A DNA stretch of 53,264 bases from Bacteroidales bacterium (GTDB taxonomy: Bacteria; Bacteroidota; Bacteroidia; Bacteroidales; UBA7960). Of the stretch, positions 20,481-30,612 are shown piece after piece; the stretch's first letter is position 1; every line of letters starts with the position of its first letter. Both the position numbers and the translations under genes were made by a program. Below the pieces are notes generated by a model. It saw only the letters and a list, made by a program, of their open reading frames with translations. It was not told where the DNA came from and did not search any database. The stretch lies in assembly GCA_007131245.1 (NCBI GenBank), contig SLQX01000018.1, forward strand, positions 1 to 53,264, in the 5' to 3' direction.

Positions 20481-21173
20481 TTAATCTTCATCTAAAAACG
20501 ACAGACGAAGACTCAGTCCCAGTGAAAATTGCAGCGGCACCCAGGAGTACTCCTCTATTTCAGTTAAAGGAAGAGAAACACCTGTCTGGAGGGATATTTT
20601 CAGTATATCATACCCAAATCTCAGAAAAAGAGCGGGTTCAATAAAAACATCATTAAATGTTTGGGGATGAACCTGCTCATTGACTGTGAAGTTGCTTACA
20701 CTCAGCAGCAAGGTTGTGGCAGAAACTCCCAAATCCACATAATCCGAAGTAAATGCAAGATTCCCCTGCACAAAAGGTCTGAAATAGTTGGCGGAAGCAT
20801 TACGCGTATGTGGAGAACCAGTCATGGTCCACTCAGAGTAACCTTCACCCCGGCCAAAACCTGCCCCGGCGTATCCTTCTAATAACCCAAAGCCTCCCCA
20901 AAGCGGCCTATACATTCCGGTTGCCGCTTCCAAATAAGCGTGACGATTATGACTTTCCTCAAACCCCGGTTGATAGGAAACAGCTGTTCGTATTCCAACC
21001 CTGTCGGTCAGCGCATAGGCAGCCTGTAAATCAGTACCACCAGTACCCAGATGCACCTCTGCCTGAAAATCCTTTTTTTCCTGCAAAAGGGGAGCATGAA
21101 CAACCGGAGGCACATACACCGGTGTACAGGCATAAAACAAAACCACTACCCATATGAACCAAACTCTCTTCAT
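20481..21173 (-). CDS. Putative outer-membrane lipoprotein, beta-barrel-like
   Basis: 230 aa. Lipobox MKRVWFIWVVVLFYACTP, alternating beta-strand pattern (AYALTDRVGIRTAVSYQPGF, GLLEGYAGAGFGRGEGYSEW), terminal strand FSLGLSLRLSF. Confidence 0.6.
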   Translation of the reverse strand: MKRVWFIWVVVLFYACTPVYVPPVVHAPLLQEKKDFQAEVHLGTGGTDLQAAYALTDRVGIRTAVSYQPGFEESHNRHAYLEAATGMYRPLWGGFGLLEGYAGAGFGRGEGYSEWTMTGSPHTRNASANYFRPFVQGNLAFTSDYVDLGVSATTLLLSVSNFTVNEQVHPQTFNDVFIEPALFLRFGYDILKISLQTGVSLPLTEIEEYSWVPLQFSLGLSLRLSFLDED

Positions 21174-21462
21174 TTACACCTTCTATTTCTTTATATAAAT
21201 TAAACGCAATCCCATATTTAAGGCGACACTTGCTTTCTATTTAAATATACAAATTTAATGCTGATTTTCAAAACTTAAAAGGTTAAATACACTTCATAAT
21301 AATTCATTTAAGTTCTTGTATCCTCTGCTTTTTGTCAAAGCCGGGCCGTGGCAGATCAACCATGCGTTTCAGAAAAAAGAAAAAGACTTAAAGAAATTAA
21401 AATAAATTGTTAATTTTACCGCTGATTTAAATACAACCTCTTTTCAACTAATTTTTATTTCT

Positions 21463-22092
21463 ATGAAAACGAAATTTGTTGCAACCATTGTTGCACTGAC
21501 CATGTCAACAACCCTTATGGGCCAAGCCGCTGAAGGTGGCTATTTTGCAGGTGGATCTTTTAATTTCTCCATTAGCTCATCTTCCTCAACATCTGGCAAT
21601 ACAACGATAGACGGTCCTACAACCACAAGGTTTGGGATAAACCCGATTGCGGGGATGTTTTTGGATGACAATCTGGCAATTGGTGCAGGAGTTGGTTTCA
21701 ACCTGAACTCCCAAAAAACCCCCATGGGAGATAATGATGTTACAGTAACCCAGACGGTTTTTAGCCTTTCACCTTTTGCCCGATATTATATGGGTGCAGA
21801 AAATGTTGGATTATATGCAGAGGCAGGAATTGGCGTTGGATTTGGCGGCTCAAGTGTAAAATCGGGGAATACCACCACCGATGGCCCCAGCATTTTCAAC
21901 TTTGATATTGGTGTGGTTCCTGGCGTCTATTATTACATAGCCCCCGGCTTAAGCCTTGAAGCCCGCTTTGGCTTTTTGGGCCTCGAAAGGTCTCAGCAGA
22001 AAGACGACAACGATGACAAAGAAGTACAAACCGACTTTGGACTTACACTTAATCCCTCTTCCCTCTCATTTGGGATGACCTACCACTTTTAA
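21463..22092 (+). CDS. Outer membrane beta-barrel protein (OMP_b-brl-like)
   Basis: 209 aa. Signal peptide MKTKFVATIVALTMSTTLMGQA, amphipathic strands, ends in LSFGMTYHF (C-terminal aromatic typical of OMPs). Confidence 0.8.
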   Translation: MKTKFVATIVALTMSTTLMGQAAEGGYFAGGSFNFSISSSSSTSGNTTIDGPTTTRFGINPIAGMFLDDNLAIGAGVGFNLNSQKTPMGDNDVTVTQTVFSLSPFARYYMGAENVGLYAEAGIGVGFGGSSVKSGNTTTDGPSIFNFDIGVVPGVYYYIAPGLSLEARFGFLGLERSQQKDDNDDKEVQTDFGLTLNPSSLSFGMTYHF

Positions 22093-22133
22093 AGTAAAAA
22101 TTCCTCATCAAAACGTTATAAGTAAAAAAATCC

Positions 22134-22170
22134 ACCCGGAACCCTATTGTTGGGTTTCCGGGTTTTTATT
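22134..22170 (+). terminator. Intrinsic terminator after the beta-barrel gene
   Basis: Stem ACCCGGAACCC / GGGTTTCCGGGT followed by TTTTATTTTTC. Confidence 0.8.
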
Positions 22171-22685
22171 TTTCAAAAGAGTGGAAAAAGCAGTTCCCCG
22201 AAAATCGAACCTGCTATCTATCCATGTAAAAAACGCACTCTCCAAATATCCAGCCCACAAGGAAAAGCAAAAAATGGTATTGAAGCTTATCATAAGATTT
22301 TATTGTAAGGCAGGGCGGGCATTCAGAAACAACTGCAAGAAAGGAGAAACCTATCTTTTTCTTTATTATATTTTGGCTTAGGTTAGCCATGACTAGACAA
22401 ACAGTAAAAAAAGAGGTTAAAACCAATTAGCAGCGTATAGTTGGGAAGAGAGCACCTCCAATACAGTCAATCTTTTCAGACATACCCGCCTGTCCGTCAG
22501 CTATTAAGCAGCATTGTTCGTAAGAAACCCGTAAACTTTAAGACATCATGGGCTCTCTGAAAAAAGGATTCCATAATATTCACTAAATTTACAGTACAAA
22601 AAACCAATGCATCTAAACATTTTTTATTTTCAATCGTAAATACAAGCGTTCGGTTTAAACTTTTCAAACAAAACAACAAATAAAC

Positions 22686-25600
22686 ATGGTCTATTCCAGC
22701 ATAACTACACAGCAAAAAATAAAAGAGCATTCTATTGTTTCGTTTGATATTTTTGACACCCTGATTATAAGGCCCTATATCAATCCCACGGATGTTTTTC
22801 ACCACATCGAAAGAAATTTGAACCTTAAAAGATATGCCCAAGCCCGCATTAAAGCCGAAAAAAAGGCACGCAGCCATGCCTTAGAAGATGAAATAAGCTT
22901 TGCTGCCATTTATGACAGAATCGATAAAAAGTTTAAGAAAGCCGCACCATATGAGCTTGAATTTGAAAAACAAGTTTGCATTCAAAATCCTGAAATATTT
23001 GCTCTTTATCAGGAAGCCATCAGGCTCAATAAGAGGGTTATTTTTGTTTCTGATATGTACCTGCCAGAAGAGGCAGTGAAAGAAATACTGCAAAAAGCAG
23101 GTTATGATAAGTATGATCATCTGTTTCTTTCTTCATCAGCAAAGAAAAGAAAGCATACAGGAAAACTTTTCGACGAGGTAATACAAAAATACAATGTTCC
23201 CCAGGAAAAAATATTACACATAGGAGATAACAGGGAAAACGATTACAATCAAGCCCGAAAAAAAGGAATTAATGCCATTTTGTACCCCAAGGTAATGGAT
23301 AGATTCCTGGAAAATTACCCTAACCTGAAATTCCTATTGTATAAAAATTATGACTCCAGGTTTAAAGTGGACCCGCTAAGTATTTCCATTATTCTTGGAT
23401 TAAACGCTGTTTTATGGGTAAGTAATCCTAACAGGAGTTACTGGACGCATGTTGGCGCTCTCTATGCCGGACCCTTTTTATATTATTTTTCAAGGTGGAT
23501 ATACGATAGTGCCAAAAAAAAGAATATCAAAAACATTGCTTTAGCAGCCCGTGATGGATACAATCTGTTGAAAATCATAAACCTGTTTAATTCGAAAAAT
23601 GAGCTAAATCCACAGTATGTGTATTTGCCAAGACATGTTTCCGAAACATCAAATATTAATACACTTGATGATCTAAAGACTTTCTTTCAGGAAATTGGCA
23701 AGACCTGCGAAGCCCTTGAGACCTTCATTATCGAATTTTCCAAAGAAAGTACAAAAATCCAAAAAGCCTGGGAGTTGTTCTCTGCTCAAAACCCCAAATA
23801 CACACACGAATCTCTTCAGGAGTTTATATTGCATCATCAGGAAGCATTTTTAAAAACATCGCTCAAAAAGCGAGAAATTGTAAAAGAATACTTGAATCAT
23901 CTGAATCTGCTTTCTGACGATCTTATTGTGGTTGACTCCTCTTGTACCAAAGCACGCCCCCAAAACTTACTCAATAAAATTATAGCTGAAGACAATCTGG
24001 GTATTTCCTTGCAGGGTTTGTATTACAAAATCAATAATCCGCAACGTCATTTAGCACAAATTGATGTTCGGCCGCGGGTAGACAGAAAGTATCAGACTGA
24101 CAAATGGGATTTAATGGAGTTCTTTATGTCTTCCCCTGAAAAACCCATTTTGTCGATAGGAAAAACCAACAACGGCTTCTTTCCTGTCTATAAAGCCATA
24201 GAAAGCAACAAACATGAAGAAGTAAGAATTCGAGCATCCGAATTATTATCCGATGGCATAAACGATTTCGCAAAATTGGCTTATAAGATATTTGGAGACT
24301 CTCTCATTATTAAAGATTTGGATACGGCTGTTGCCTATGTTAACCAATATATAAACTACCCTGGCATACAAGACATCTCCTACCTGAAGCATTTATATCA
24401 CTCCGTGAATAATGATGATGAATATGCTCCCATACTTTTGAAAGACAATATATTTGAAAATAATCTAAGAAAGATCCATGGTCAAAGGGTTAATGTGAAA
24501 CGGGTTACTCCCGAACTTGAAAACTACTTTAACCCCTTGCACTTACACCGAGGAAATAACGCTGAAGAAAATTCCGTGGTGGCTTTAAATGTGGCTTCCG
24601 GCAGACCTGATTCAGTTGGCACGGAAGAGGCCTTAATTATGAAAGGCAAAAATGAATCTTTCAGAGAAATAGCAAGGACAAAACTATGGAGTCAGGATAA
24701 TGCTATAAATATATTTTTAATTCCAGGCACCCCCAAAAAAATTGTTTATAACGATTACGATTCCCCATCAAAAAAAGCTGTGGGAATTTTTACAGATATG
24801 AGCACCGGCGAAAGTGTGAGGTTTGCTCATCCCATTTTACATGTTTCCCATGATGGGAAATGGGTGCTATGGTTAGATGAAAAAGAATTGCCTTCCGAAG
24901 GAACCCCTATAAACACACCAGGCGACATATCAAATTTGACTCTATTAAACAAAACAATATCCATCGCCAACACCCGCATAGTTTTATCCAGCATATCTGA
25001 TAACGCAGAAAACATCGACTTACCTTTTTCATCTATTATTGAGGCCATACATCCTGGAGCCAAAGATGATACCGACCAGGCTATCATCCAAAAAATAAGC
25101 TTTTTCCCGGAGCAAAACAGGTTGTTTTTGGTCATAAGGCTGATTATTTCGGAATCCTCTCCGCTTAATTATATTGTCAGCACTGATTTTTCGGGTGAAG
25201 TTTCTTATAGCATGCGTTTTGAACTTGCAGCTTATTGCTGGAAAGACCGTCAGTCTATTTATGCGATAGGCAAAGACAAACCGGATTCCAATGCCGAAGC
25301 ATTGTATACAATCCATTTTACAAAAAAAGAAATCGAAACCATTAATAAAACGCATTTTCATGGTGTCCGACATTTTAGTGCGCATCCCAAAGGTGATTAT
25401 ATCATTTTTGAGTCTTCTCCGGAGCAGGAAATTCCCTATCGAAAACTCCAGCTATTCGATATCAAAAAGCAGAATACAGTGGTTTTGGGTTATTTTTATT
25501 CTCCCAATATTAACTCCCATATCATTGGAAACCCAACAAACAGTTTGCGCCCCCATTGGGTGGCCCAGGGCGATTTTATTTTTTTAGAATCCAGGCATGA

Positions 25601-25823
25601 AGGTTTTAAGGCCGTGTATACAATCCCGGGGCATGAGGCAATTGGTGAACTAAGTAAAGCGTTTAATATCATTTCTGAAGAAGAAATCCAGAAAACGCTA
25701 AAGCTCATTTCATCACATAGGAACAAAGGCTTTTATCAGCTTGTCAAACAAAAAATGAAGAACAGGCTGAAACCCATCATCTACAGAGCACGAAGGTTGG
25801 TAAACAGAGATTTTCTCAGCTAA
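22686..25823 (+). CDS. HAD-superfamily hydrolase (COG5610-like) with central helical region and C-terminal TolB/PD40-like propeller
   Basis: 1045 aa. HAD motifs VSFDIFDTLI (I), IFVSDMYLP (II), KILHIGDNRENDYNQARKKG (III). Central AARDGYNLLKI. C-terminus has SHDGKWVLWLDEK, HFSAHPKGDYIIFESSPEQ, RPHWVAQGDFIFLES. Confidence 0.8.
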   Translation: MVYSSITTQQKIKEHSIVSFDIFDTLIIRPYINPTDVFHHIERNLNLKRYAQARIKAEKKARSHALEDEISFAAIYDRIDKKFKKAAPYELEFEKQVCIQNPEIFALYQEAIRLNKRVIFVSDMYLPEEAVKEILQKAGYDKYDHLFLSSSAKKRKHTGKLFDEVIQKYNVPQEKILHIGDNRENDYNQARKKGINAILYPKVMDRFLENYPNLKFLLYKNYDSRFKVDPLSISIILGLNAVLWVSNPNRSYWTHVGALYAGPFLYYFSRWIYDSAKKKNIKNIALAARDGYNLLKIINLFNSKNELNPQYVYLPRHVSETSNINTLDDLKTFFQEIGKTCEALETFIIEFSKESTKIQKAWELFSAQNPKYTHESLQEFILHHQEAFLKTSLKKREIVKEYLNHLNLLSDDLIVVDSSCTKARPQNLLNKIIAEDNLGISLQGLYYKINNPQRHLAQIDVRPRVDRKYQTDKWDLMEFFMSSPEKPILSIGKTNNGFFPVYKAIESNKHEEVRIRASELLSDGINDFAKLAYKIFGDSLIIKDLDTAVAYVNQYINYPGIQDISYLKHLYHSVNNDDEYAPILLKDNIFENNLRKIHGQRVNVKRVTPELENYFNPLHLHRGNNAEENSVVALNVASGRPDSVGTEEALIMKGKNESFREIARTKLWSQDNAINIFLIPGTPKKIVYNDYDSPSKKAVGIFTDMSTGESVRFAHPILHVSHDGKWVLWLDEKELPSEGTPINTPGDISNLTLLNKTISIANTRIVLSSISDNAENIDLPFSSIIEAIHPGAKDDTDQAIIQKISFFPEQNRLFLVIRLIISESSPLNYIVSTDFSGEVSYSMRFELAAYCWKDRQSIYAIGKDKPDSNAEALYTIHFTKKEIETINKTHFHGVRHFSAHPKGDYIIFESSPEQEIPYRKLQLFDIKKQNTVVLGYFYSPNINSHIIGNPTNSLRPHWVAQGDFIFLESRHEGFKAVYTIPGHEAIGELSKAFNIISEEEIQKTLKLISSHRNKGFYQLVKQKMKNRLKPIIYRARRLVNRDFLS

Positions 25824-26114
25824 AGAAAAGAAATGACAATTCATTCACAAATTGCAGCCAGAAAATAACTAACCAATTGTTTTTCACCTGATTCGCTGCT
25901 GTCTTTCAAGTAAACAAACCCAATATGATGAATATAGGCTCAGGGCAGGGTATAACAATCTTTTCCGGTTTGTCTCTCCTCAACACGAAGCTTACATAGC
26001 AGCTTGCCATCTTTATAATTTTTTAAAGTTGGTATTGTGATATGCTTGGGAAGTTTTTGGGACGAAATTTCACAGAAACTATGGAAAGTAACTTTAAGCA
26101 AGATTAAACGAAAA

Positions 26115-26150
26115 AAGACGAAACCCCCTGTATTCAGGGCATCTCGTCTT
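26115..26150 (-). terminator. Intrinsic terminator downstream of tRNA-Gln
   Basis: On the minus strand: AAGACGAGATGCCCTGAATACAGGGGGTTTCGTCTTTTTT. Outer stem AAGACGA/TCGTCTT, inner CCCTG/CAGGG, then a T run. Confidence 0.8.
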
Positions 26151-26191
26151 ATTTTGTTTAATGTCAGTCTTGTGGCCTTGACTGGACTTTG

Positions 26192-26262
26192 TTGACCGAC
26201 CAGGATTCGAACCTGGACAGACAGCTCCAAAAACTGTAGTGCTACCGTTACACCATCGGTCA
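26192..26262 (-). tRNA. tRNA-Gln (anticodon UUG)
   Basis: Minus strand TGACCGATGGTGTAACGGTAGCACTACAGTTTTTGGAGCTGTCTGTCCAGGTTCGAATCCTGGTCGGTCA+A. Acceptor TGACCGA/TCGGTCA, anticodon loop TTTTGGA (TTG), T-arm CCAGGTTCGAATCCTGG. 71 nt. Confidence 0.96.
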
Positions 26263-26886
26263 GTATTGGTTGTTTTGCTAACGGATTGCAAAAGTATAAA
26301 AAAAATGATTCCACCACAATTTTTTGAAGAAAAATATTGATTTTTTTTTGCCCTCCTTTATCGTGATAATTTTCTCTTGCTTTTAGAATCCTGATTTTCT
26401 GACATTAAAAAAAAACGCAATGAAAAACTTTGGTTCTTTTTTTTTTTTAAAAACATGGTTTCTTAAAAAAGAGGTAAGGTTTTGGAAGTTGTTGGTTCAA
26501 AACCGCCAATTGAAGCAACTTAAAATATAAATCATGTAAAAACCTTCTGATTGGCATTCCTTTGTTTTTCCAACCCAGGCCACCTCCCACAACATTTTAT
26601 CAACAAAAGCCTGACAACCCATGCTCACCCCTGTAAGCACATGAGGATAAAAGCATGGCTAAACCCTAATCAAATCCTGATTACTCTTGATCATATATAC
26701 TTACAATATTTTGCAGGAGAACCAATAACTTTTTTGGTATTTTTCCAAAATTCACATTACTTTTATGCCGCTTTAATAAAGGAATATTGCTAAGTGCTTT
26801 GTATATAAAAACCTGATTATATTACCAGGCACAGGGGATTCAAAAAAAATGGATAAAAAAATAACAAGTAACAACCATTCGATGTT

Positions 26887-28470
26887 ATGCTGAAATTTCA
26901 AAAAAATCTCACCAATTCATTTTATGCCATGTTGAGCCTGCCTGCCACGGCCATGGGTTTTGCTTTGGCAGTTCAGATAGCGGCCCTCAGCTGGCTTCTC
27001 AGCACAAAATATGGCCTGGAAATCAGGGATATTGGACTGGTATGGGCCACGGGGCCCTTTGCGGGTATTGTGGGGCAAGTAATCATTGGTATCATCAGCG
27101 ACAATGTATGGGTTTGGAATGGCAGGCGCCGGGCTTTTATTTGGATTGGGGGAGTTTTAGCAGCATTGGGATTACTGGCTTTGCCTCACATCGGTCTGAT
27201 ACAAGCCGGCCTGGGCCTTAGCGGTGTCCTGGGGGTGGCCATTACCGTTTCGCTCACCCTGGATCTGGCCATCAACGTTAGTTTCAACCCAACCCGTTCT
27301 ATCATTGCCGATGTAACCCCCGAGGGAAGACCCCGCACCAAAGGATACACATGGATGCAAACCGTTTCAGGTACATTCGGGGTGTTGGCTTACCTTATTG
27401 GTGCCATTTGGGACAACTATGTCCTTATTTACTTTGGCGCTATACTGGTGTTTCTCTTCTCGGTACTCCCCCCGTTTTTCGTTAAAGAGCCAAGATATTT
27501 GGGGCAGTACGGTCGTGAGGATGAAAAGCCCGACCAAAGCAAGCAAGAGGAAACACCTTCCAGCAATGAAGCCTCCTTCATCGAAATACTGAAAACCATC
27601 ATGCCCTTATGGGGTTTCCTGATATATGCCATATATGGCTTTGCAGTAAGGTTGGGAGGAGTCCCCAGGGTGCCTTATTATGCAGTGGAGATTTTTAGCA
27701 TGGCCCTTACAATCGGCCTGATGATTTATACCCTGTCGCGCAAAGAGGAAGGAAAGTCACGCGCCAAAGGAGGGCTCATAGGCTTCCAAAAGGTTCTGTC
27801 AGCTCATGCCTTTACCTGGATAGGAGTTCAAACCATGTTTATCTACATGTTTGCCTTTGTGCGTTACCGTGTACCTGAGATAGCTGACTTTGAAATAGAC
27901 CCTGCATTAATGGAAGCCCTTGACAACGGTTCAGAAAATGCGGCCAACGAGCAGGCATCTGCCCTGGAGGCCATCAACGATACCATCGGTCGAATTGTAA
28001 ACTGGAGTTTCTTTTCTCTGAACCTGGTGGCCGCCATTATTCCGGTGGTTGTGCTGGAGCCACTGGCAGCCCGCTTCGGCAGGGTAAAAGTTCACGCCTT
28101 CAGCATTGCCATCATGGCTGTCGGATACACCAGCCTGGTCTACATGGGTTTTTCGCCGTGGGTAATATATAGTCTGATGGCTATTGTGGGTGTTGGATGG
28201 GCAGCCACCATCAGCCTGCCATTTGCCATTATGTCACAAAAAATTCCACAATCACGAATGGGGCTTTACATGGGCCTTTTCAACCTTTCCGTAGTACTCC
28301 CCCAGTTTGTGTCCAGCCTTGGAGTGGGTGAATTGGTAAATGATGTAGAAGACAAAAGCATTATATTTATTATTAGTGCCATTACGGTGGCGATATCGGC
28401 CATTGCCTGGGCAATGATCAAGGAACCGGTGGATACTTATACTGCCAACCCTGTTGCCAATGATGAATAA
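26887..28470 (+). CDS. MFS transporter, SLC45/sucrose-H+ symporter-like family
   Basis: 527 aa multi-TM. FALAVQIAALSWLLSTKYGLEIRDIGLVWATGPFAGIVGQVIIGIISDNVWVWNGRRRAFIWIGG and GWAATISLPFAIMSQKIPQSRMGLYMGLFNLSVVLPQ. Confidence 0.85.
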   Translation: MLKFQKNLTNSFYAMLSLPATAMGFALAVQIAALSWLLSTKYGLEIRDIGLVWATGPFAGIVGQVIIGIISDNVWVWNGRRRAFIWIGGVLAALGLLALPHIGLIQAGLGLSGVLGVAITVSLTLDLAINVSFNPTRSIIADVTPEGRPRTKGYTWMQTVSGTFGVLAYLIGAIWDNYVLIYFGAILVFLFSVLPPFFVKEPRYLGQYGREDEKPDQSKQEETPSSNEASFIEILKTIMPLWGFLIYAIYGFAVRLGGVPRVPYYAVEIFSMALTIGLMIYTLSRKEEGKSRAKGGLIGFQKVLSAHAFTWIGVQTMFIYMFAFVRYRVPEIADFEIDPALMEALDNGSENAANEQASALEAINDTIGRIVNWSFFSLNLVAAIIPVVVLEPLAARFGRVKVHAFSIAIMAVGYTSLVYMGFSPWVIYSLMAIVGVGWAATISLPFAIMSQKIPQSRMGLYMGLFNLSVVLPQFVSSLGVGELVNDVEDKSIIFIISAITVAISAIAWAMIKEPVDTYTANPVANDE

Positions 28471-28497
28471 TTTTCAGAACATTAATAAACCCTTTTT

Positions 28498-29919
28498 ATG
28501 ATAAAAAAACACCTTTTTTTTTCCCTGTTACTGGCCGCAGTTTTACTATGTGCCTGCACAGCCTGCGAAGACAGTAAAACAGTTGTTGTTGTGAACATCG
28601 AAAATGCAGATTTTGATGAGGCAGAAATCTTTTACATGAAAGATTTCATCAACTATAATCGCCAAACCTATACCGTGAATGCAGAGGAGGAATCCTTCCG
28701 GTTTGAAATGGAAATAGAACATCCCGTAACAGCTTACCTCAGCCTGGGAAATCAACAACTGCCTTTATTTTTGAACCACGACGCCAGCCTCACTGTCTAT
28801 GCTGACATGGAACAATGGCAGGAAACCCTCGGTTTTTCAGGCAGTCTGAAAGATGAAAACCGTTTTATGGCGGCATTCAGAGATCAGGTTGAGCCTAAAT
28901 ATAATCAACGGCAAATGATTGATTATTTCAGGGATGCTTCTCCCGAGGAGTTTGCTGAATTTGGGGCAGAGATGGTCCGTGAGGCCACAAACCTGCTGGA
29001 AGAAGAGCGTTTTTCCACCAGTGAAACGTTCAACAATTACTTCCTTACAGAAATCCATTACCAGATGTTCAGCAACCTGCTGAACTATCCGGTTTATCAC
29101 CAGTATTTCAACCAGGCTGAGACAACCCCTAAGCTACCAGACGATTATTATAGCTTCCTGGGACAAGCCGCTGACTTCCAGGACGAAAAGCTTTTCACAA
29201 GCAGTTATACAAGTTTTTTGACCGAGTATCTGAGGCACATGATCGGTCAGGAAAGAGAAACTATTCCTGAAGGCATGTCGGATTTTGAAAAAAATATGTG
29301 GATGGCTGAAGAACTTTTGGAAGGCAAAACCCTGGATTTTGCCAGGGCATCCCTGATAAATTATCAGCTGAACCACGGAGATTTTGAGACTGCCAGTGAG
29401 GCTTACCATGAATTTTCACAGTTAAGCACCCATCCGGATTTAACAGATTTGTTGGAAGAGACCTATGAGAGTGCTCTGAAGGTATCTCCCGGGAGTGAGG
29501 CTCCTGCCTTTACCCTTTCTGATATGGAAGGGAGCGAAGTATCGTTGTCCGATTTCAGGGGACAGGTTGTATACCTTGATTTTTGGGCAAGCTGGTGCGG
29601 CCCTTGCATGCGGGAAGTACCCTATGCCAAAGAGTTAAAAAAGCGTTTTCAAGAACACAACGACCTGGTTTTTCTTTACATATCAGTGGATGAGGATGAG
29701 GAAGCCTGGCGCAACACGGTGGAAAATCACGAAATACAAGGAGTTCATTTGAATGTAAACGGGATGCGCCATGAAGTTCCGAACAGTTACAATGTCAGGG
29801 GAGTACCTACCTTCTTCCTTATTGACAGGGATGGCTTTATCCTGGATAACAACCCCAGCAGACCTTCGGGTGCATCCATAGATAATGAACTGAAACAGGC
29901 ACTGGGACTTGAAGTGTAA
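28498..29919 (+). CDS. TlpA-family thiol:disulfide reductase lipoprotein
   Basis: 473 aa. Lipobox (LLCACTACED), C-terminal thioredoxin fold APAFTLSDMEGSEVSLSDFRGQVVYLDFWASWCGPCMREVPYAKEL...GVPTFFLIDRDGFIL. Confidence 0.93.
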   Translation: MIKKHLFFSLLLAAVLLCACTACEDSKTVVVVNIENADFDEAEIFYMKDFINYNRQTYTVNAEEESFRFEMEIEHPVTAYLSLGNQQLPLFLNHDASLTVYADMEQWQETLGFSGSLKDENRFMAAFRDQVEPKYNQRQMIDYFRDASPEEFAEFGAEMVREATNLLEEERFSTSETFNNYFLTEIHYQMFSNLLNYPVYHQYFNQAETTPKLPDDYYSFLGQAADFQDEKLFTSSYTSFLTEYLRHMIGQERETIPEGMSDFEKNMWMAEELLEGKTLDFARASLINYQLNHGDFETASEAYHEFSQLSTHPDLTDLLEETYESALKVSPGSEAPAFTLSDMEGSEVSLSDFRGQVVYLDFWASWCGPCMREVPYAKELKKRFQEHNDLVFLYISVDEDEEAWRNTVENHEIQGVHLNVNGMRHEVPNSYNVRGVPTFFLIDRDGFILDNNPSRPSGASIDNELKQALGLEV

Positions 29920-29943
29920 CCTTTTTTACTAAAATCATAAATC

Positions 29944-30444
29944 ATGGAACCTCAATGCAACTTTCAACTTGAACTGGGCGGCAGAAAATACAAAACAACC
30001 CGAATCGGTAATTTGTTGTGGATGGCAGAAAACCTTTCGCTGCTGGTAAAAGAGAGTTGGTTTTATGATGACAATGCCATACATGGTGAAAAGTATGGCC
30101 GTCTTTACACCTGGAAAGCGGCCATGGATGCTTGCCCTGAGGGATGGCGATTGCCTTCCAAAACAGATTGGGAGCAAATGGTTGAACACCTGGGTGGTCA
30201 TATTACAGCCTTTAACAACCTTACCCCGGGCGGCACTTCTGGTTTCAACGCTCTTTTTGCCGGTTACAGAAATTTAGACGGATTGTTTCTTAGCCTGGGA
30301 AGAGCAGCCGATTTCTGGACCTCCACCGAAGCTGGGAAGGCCAATGCCCACCTGTTTTATATGATTCACAAAAAAGAAACCGTTTTCAATATCATCGATG
30401 ACAAAAGGTGTGGCTTTTCAGTGCGCTATGTGAAAAGCTTTTAA
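29944..30444 (+). CDS. FISUMP domain-containing protein (Fibrobacter succinogenes major paralogous domain)
   Basis: 166 aa. KTTRIGNLLWMAENLSLL..., YGRLYTWKAAMDACPEGWRLPSKTDWEQM, GFSVRYVKS. Confidence 0.88.
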   Translation: MEPQCNFQLELGGRKYKTTRIGNLLWMAENLSLLVKESWFYDDNAIHGEKYGRLYTWKAAMDACPEGWRLPSKTDWEQMVEHLGGHITAFNNLTPGGTSGFNALFAGYRNLDGLFLSLGRAADFWTSTEAGKANAHLFYMIHKKETVFNIIDDKRCGFSVRYVKSF

Positions 30445-30529
30445 CGCACCCATGCATCTGTTTTTACAAACACTTAAGCCTATTTCATCACATCCTGCCC
30501 CTTCTAATAAACGAGTATTCATTTTTATG

Positions 30530-30560
30530 TTGGGATTTGAAATCATTTATCGTATTTTTG
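30530..30560 (+). promoter_or_regulatory. Bacteroidetes-type -33/-7 promoter upstream of the arsF-like gene
   Basis: TTG (30530-30532), 20-nt gap, TATTTTTG (30553-30560), about 50 bp upstream of the ATG at 30613. Confidence 0.6.
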
Positions 30561-30612
30561 CGCTGATTAATTAAGAAAAAAATATTCAATATCAGTAAAA
30601 AAACACAAAATC

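Noticed and set aside
26094-26317. Minus-strand ORFs of 65 and 125 aa
   Set aside because: They overlap the tRNA-Gln gene and its terminator; not protein coding.
26340-26460. Long A/T homopolymer runs (tttttttttg, aaaaaaaaacg, tttttttttttaaa)
   Set aside because: Consistent with AT-rich Bacteroidetes intergenic DNA; no repeat unit or symmetry.
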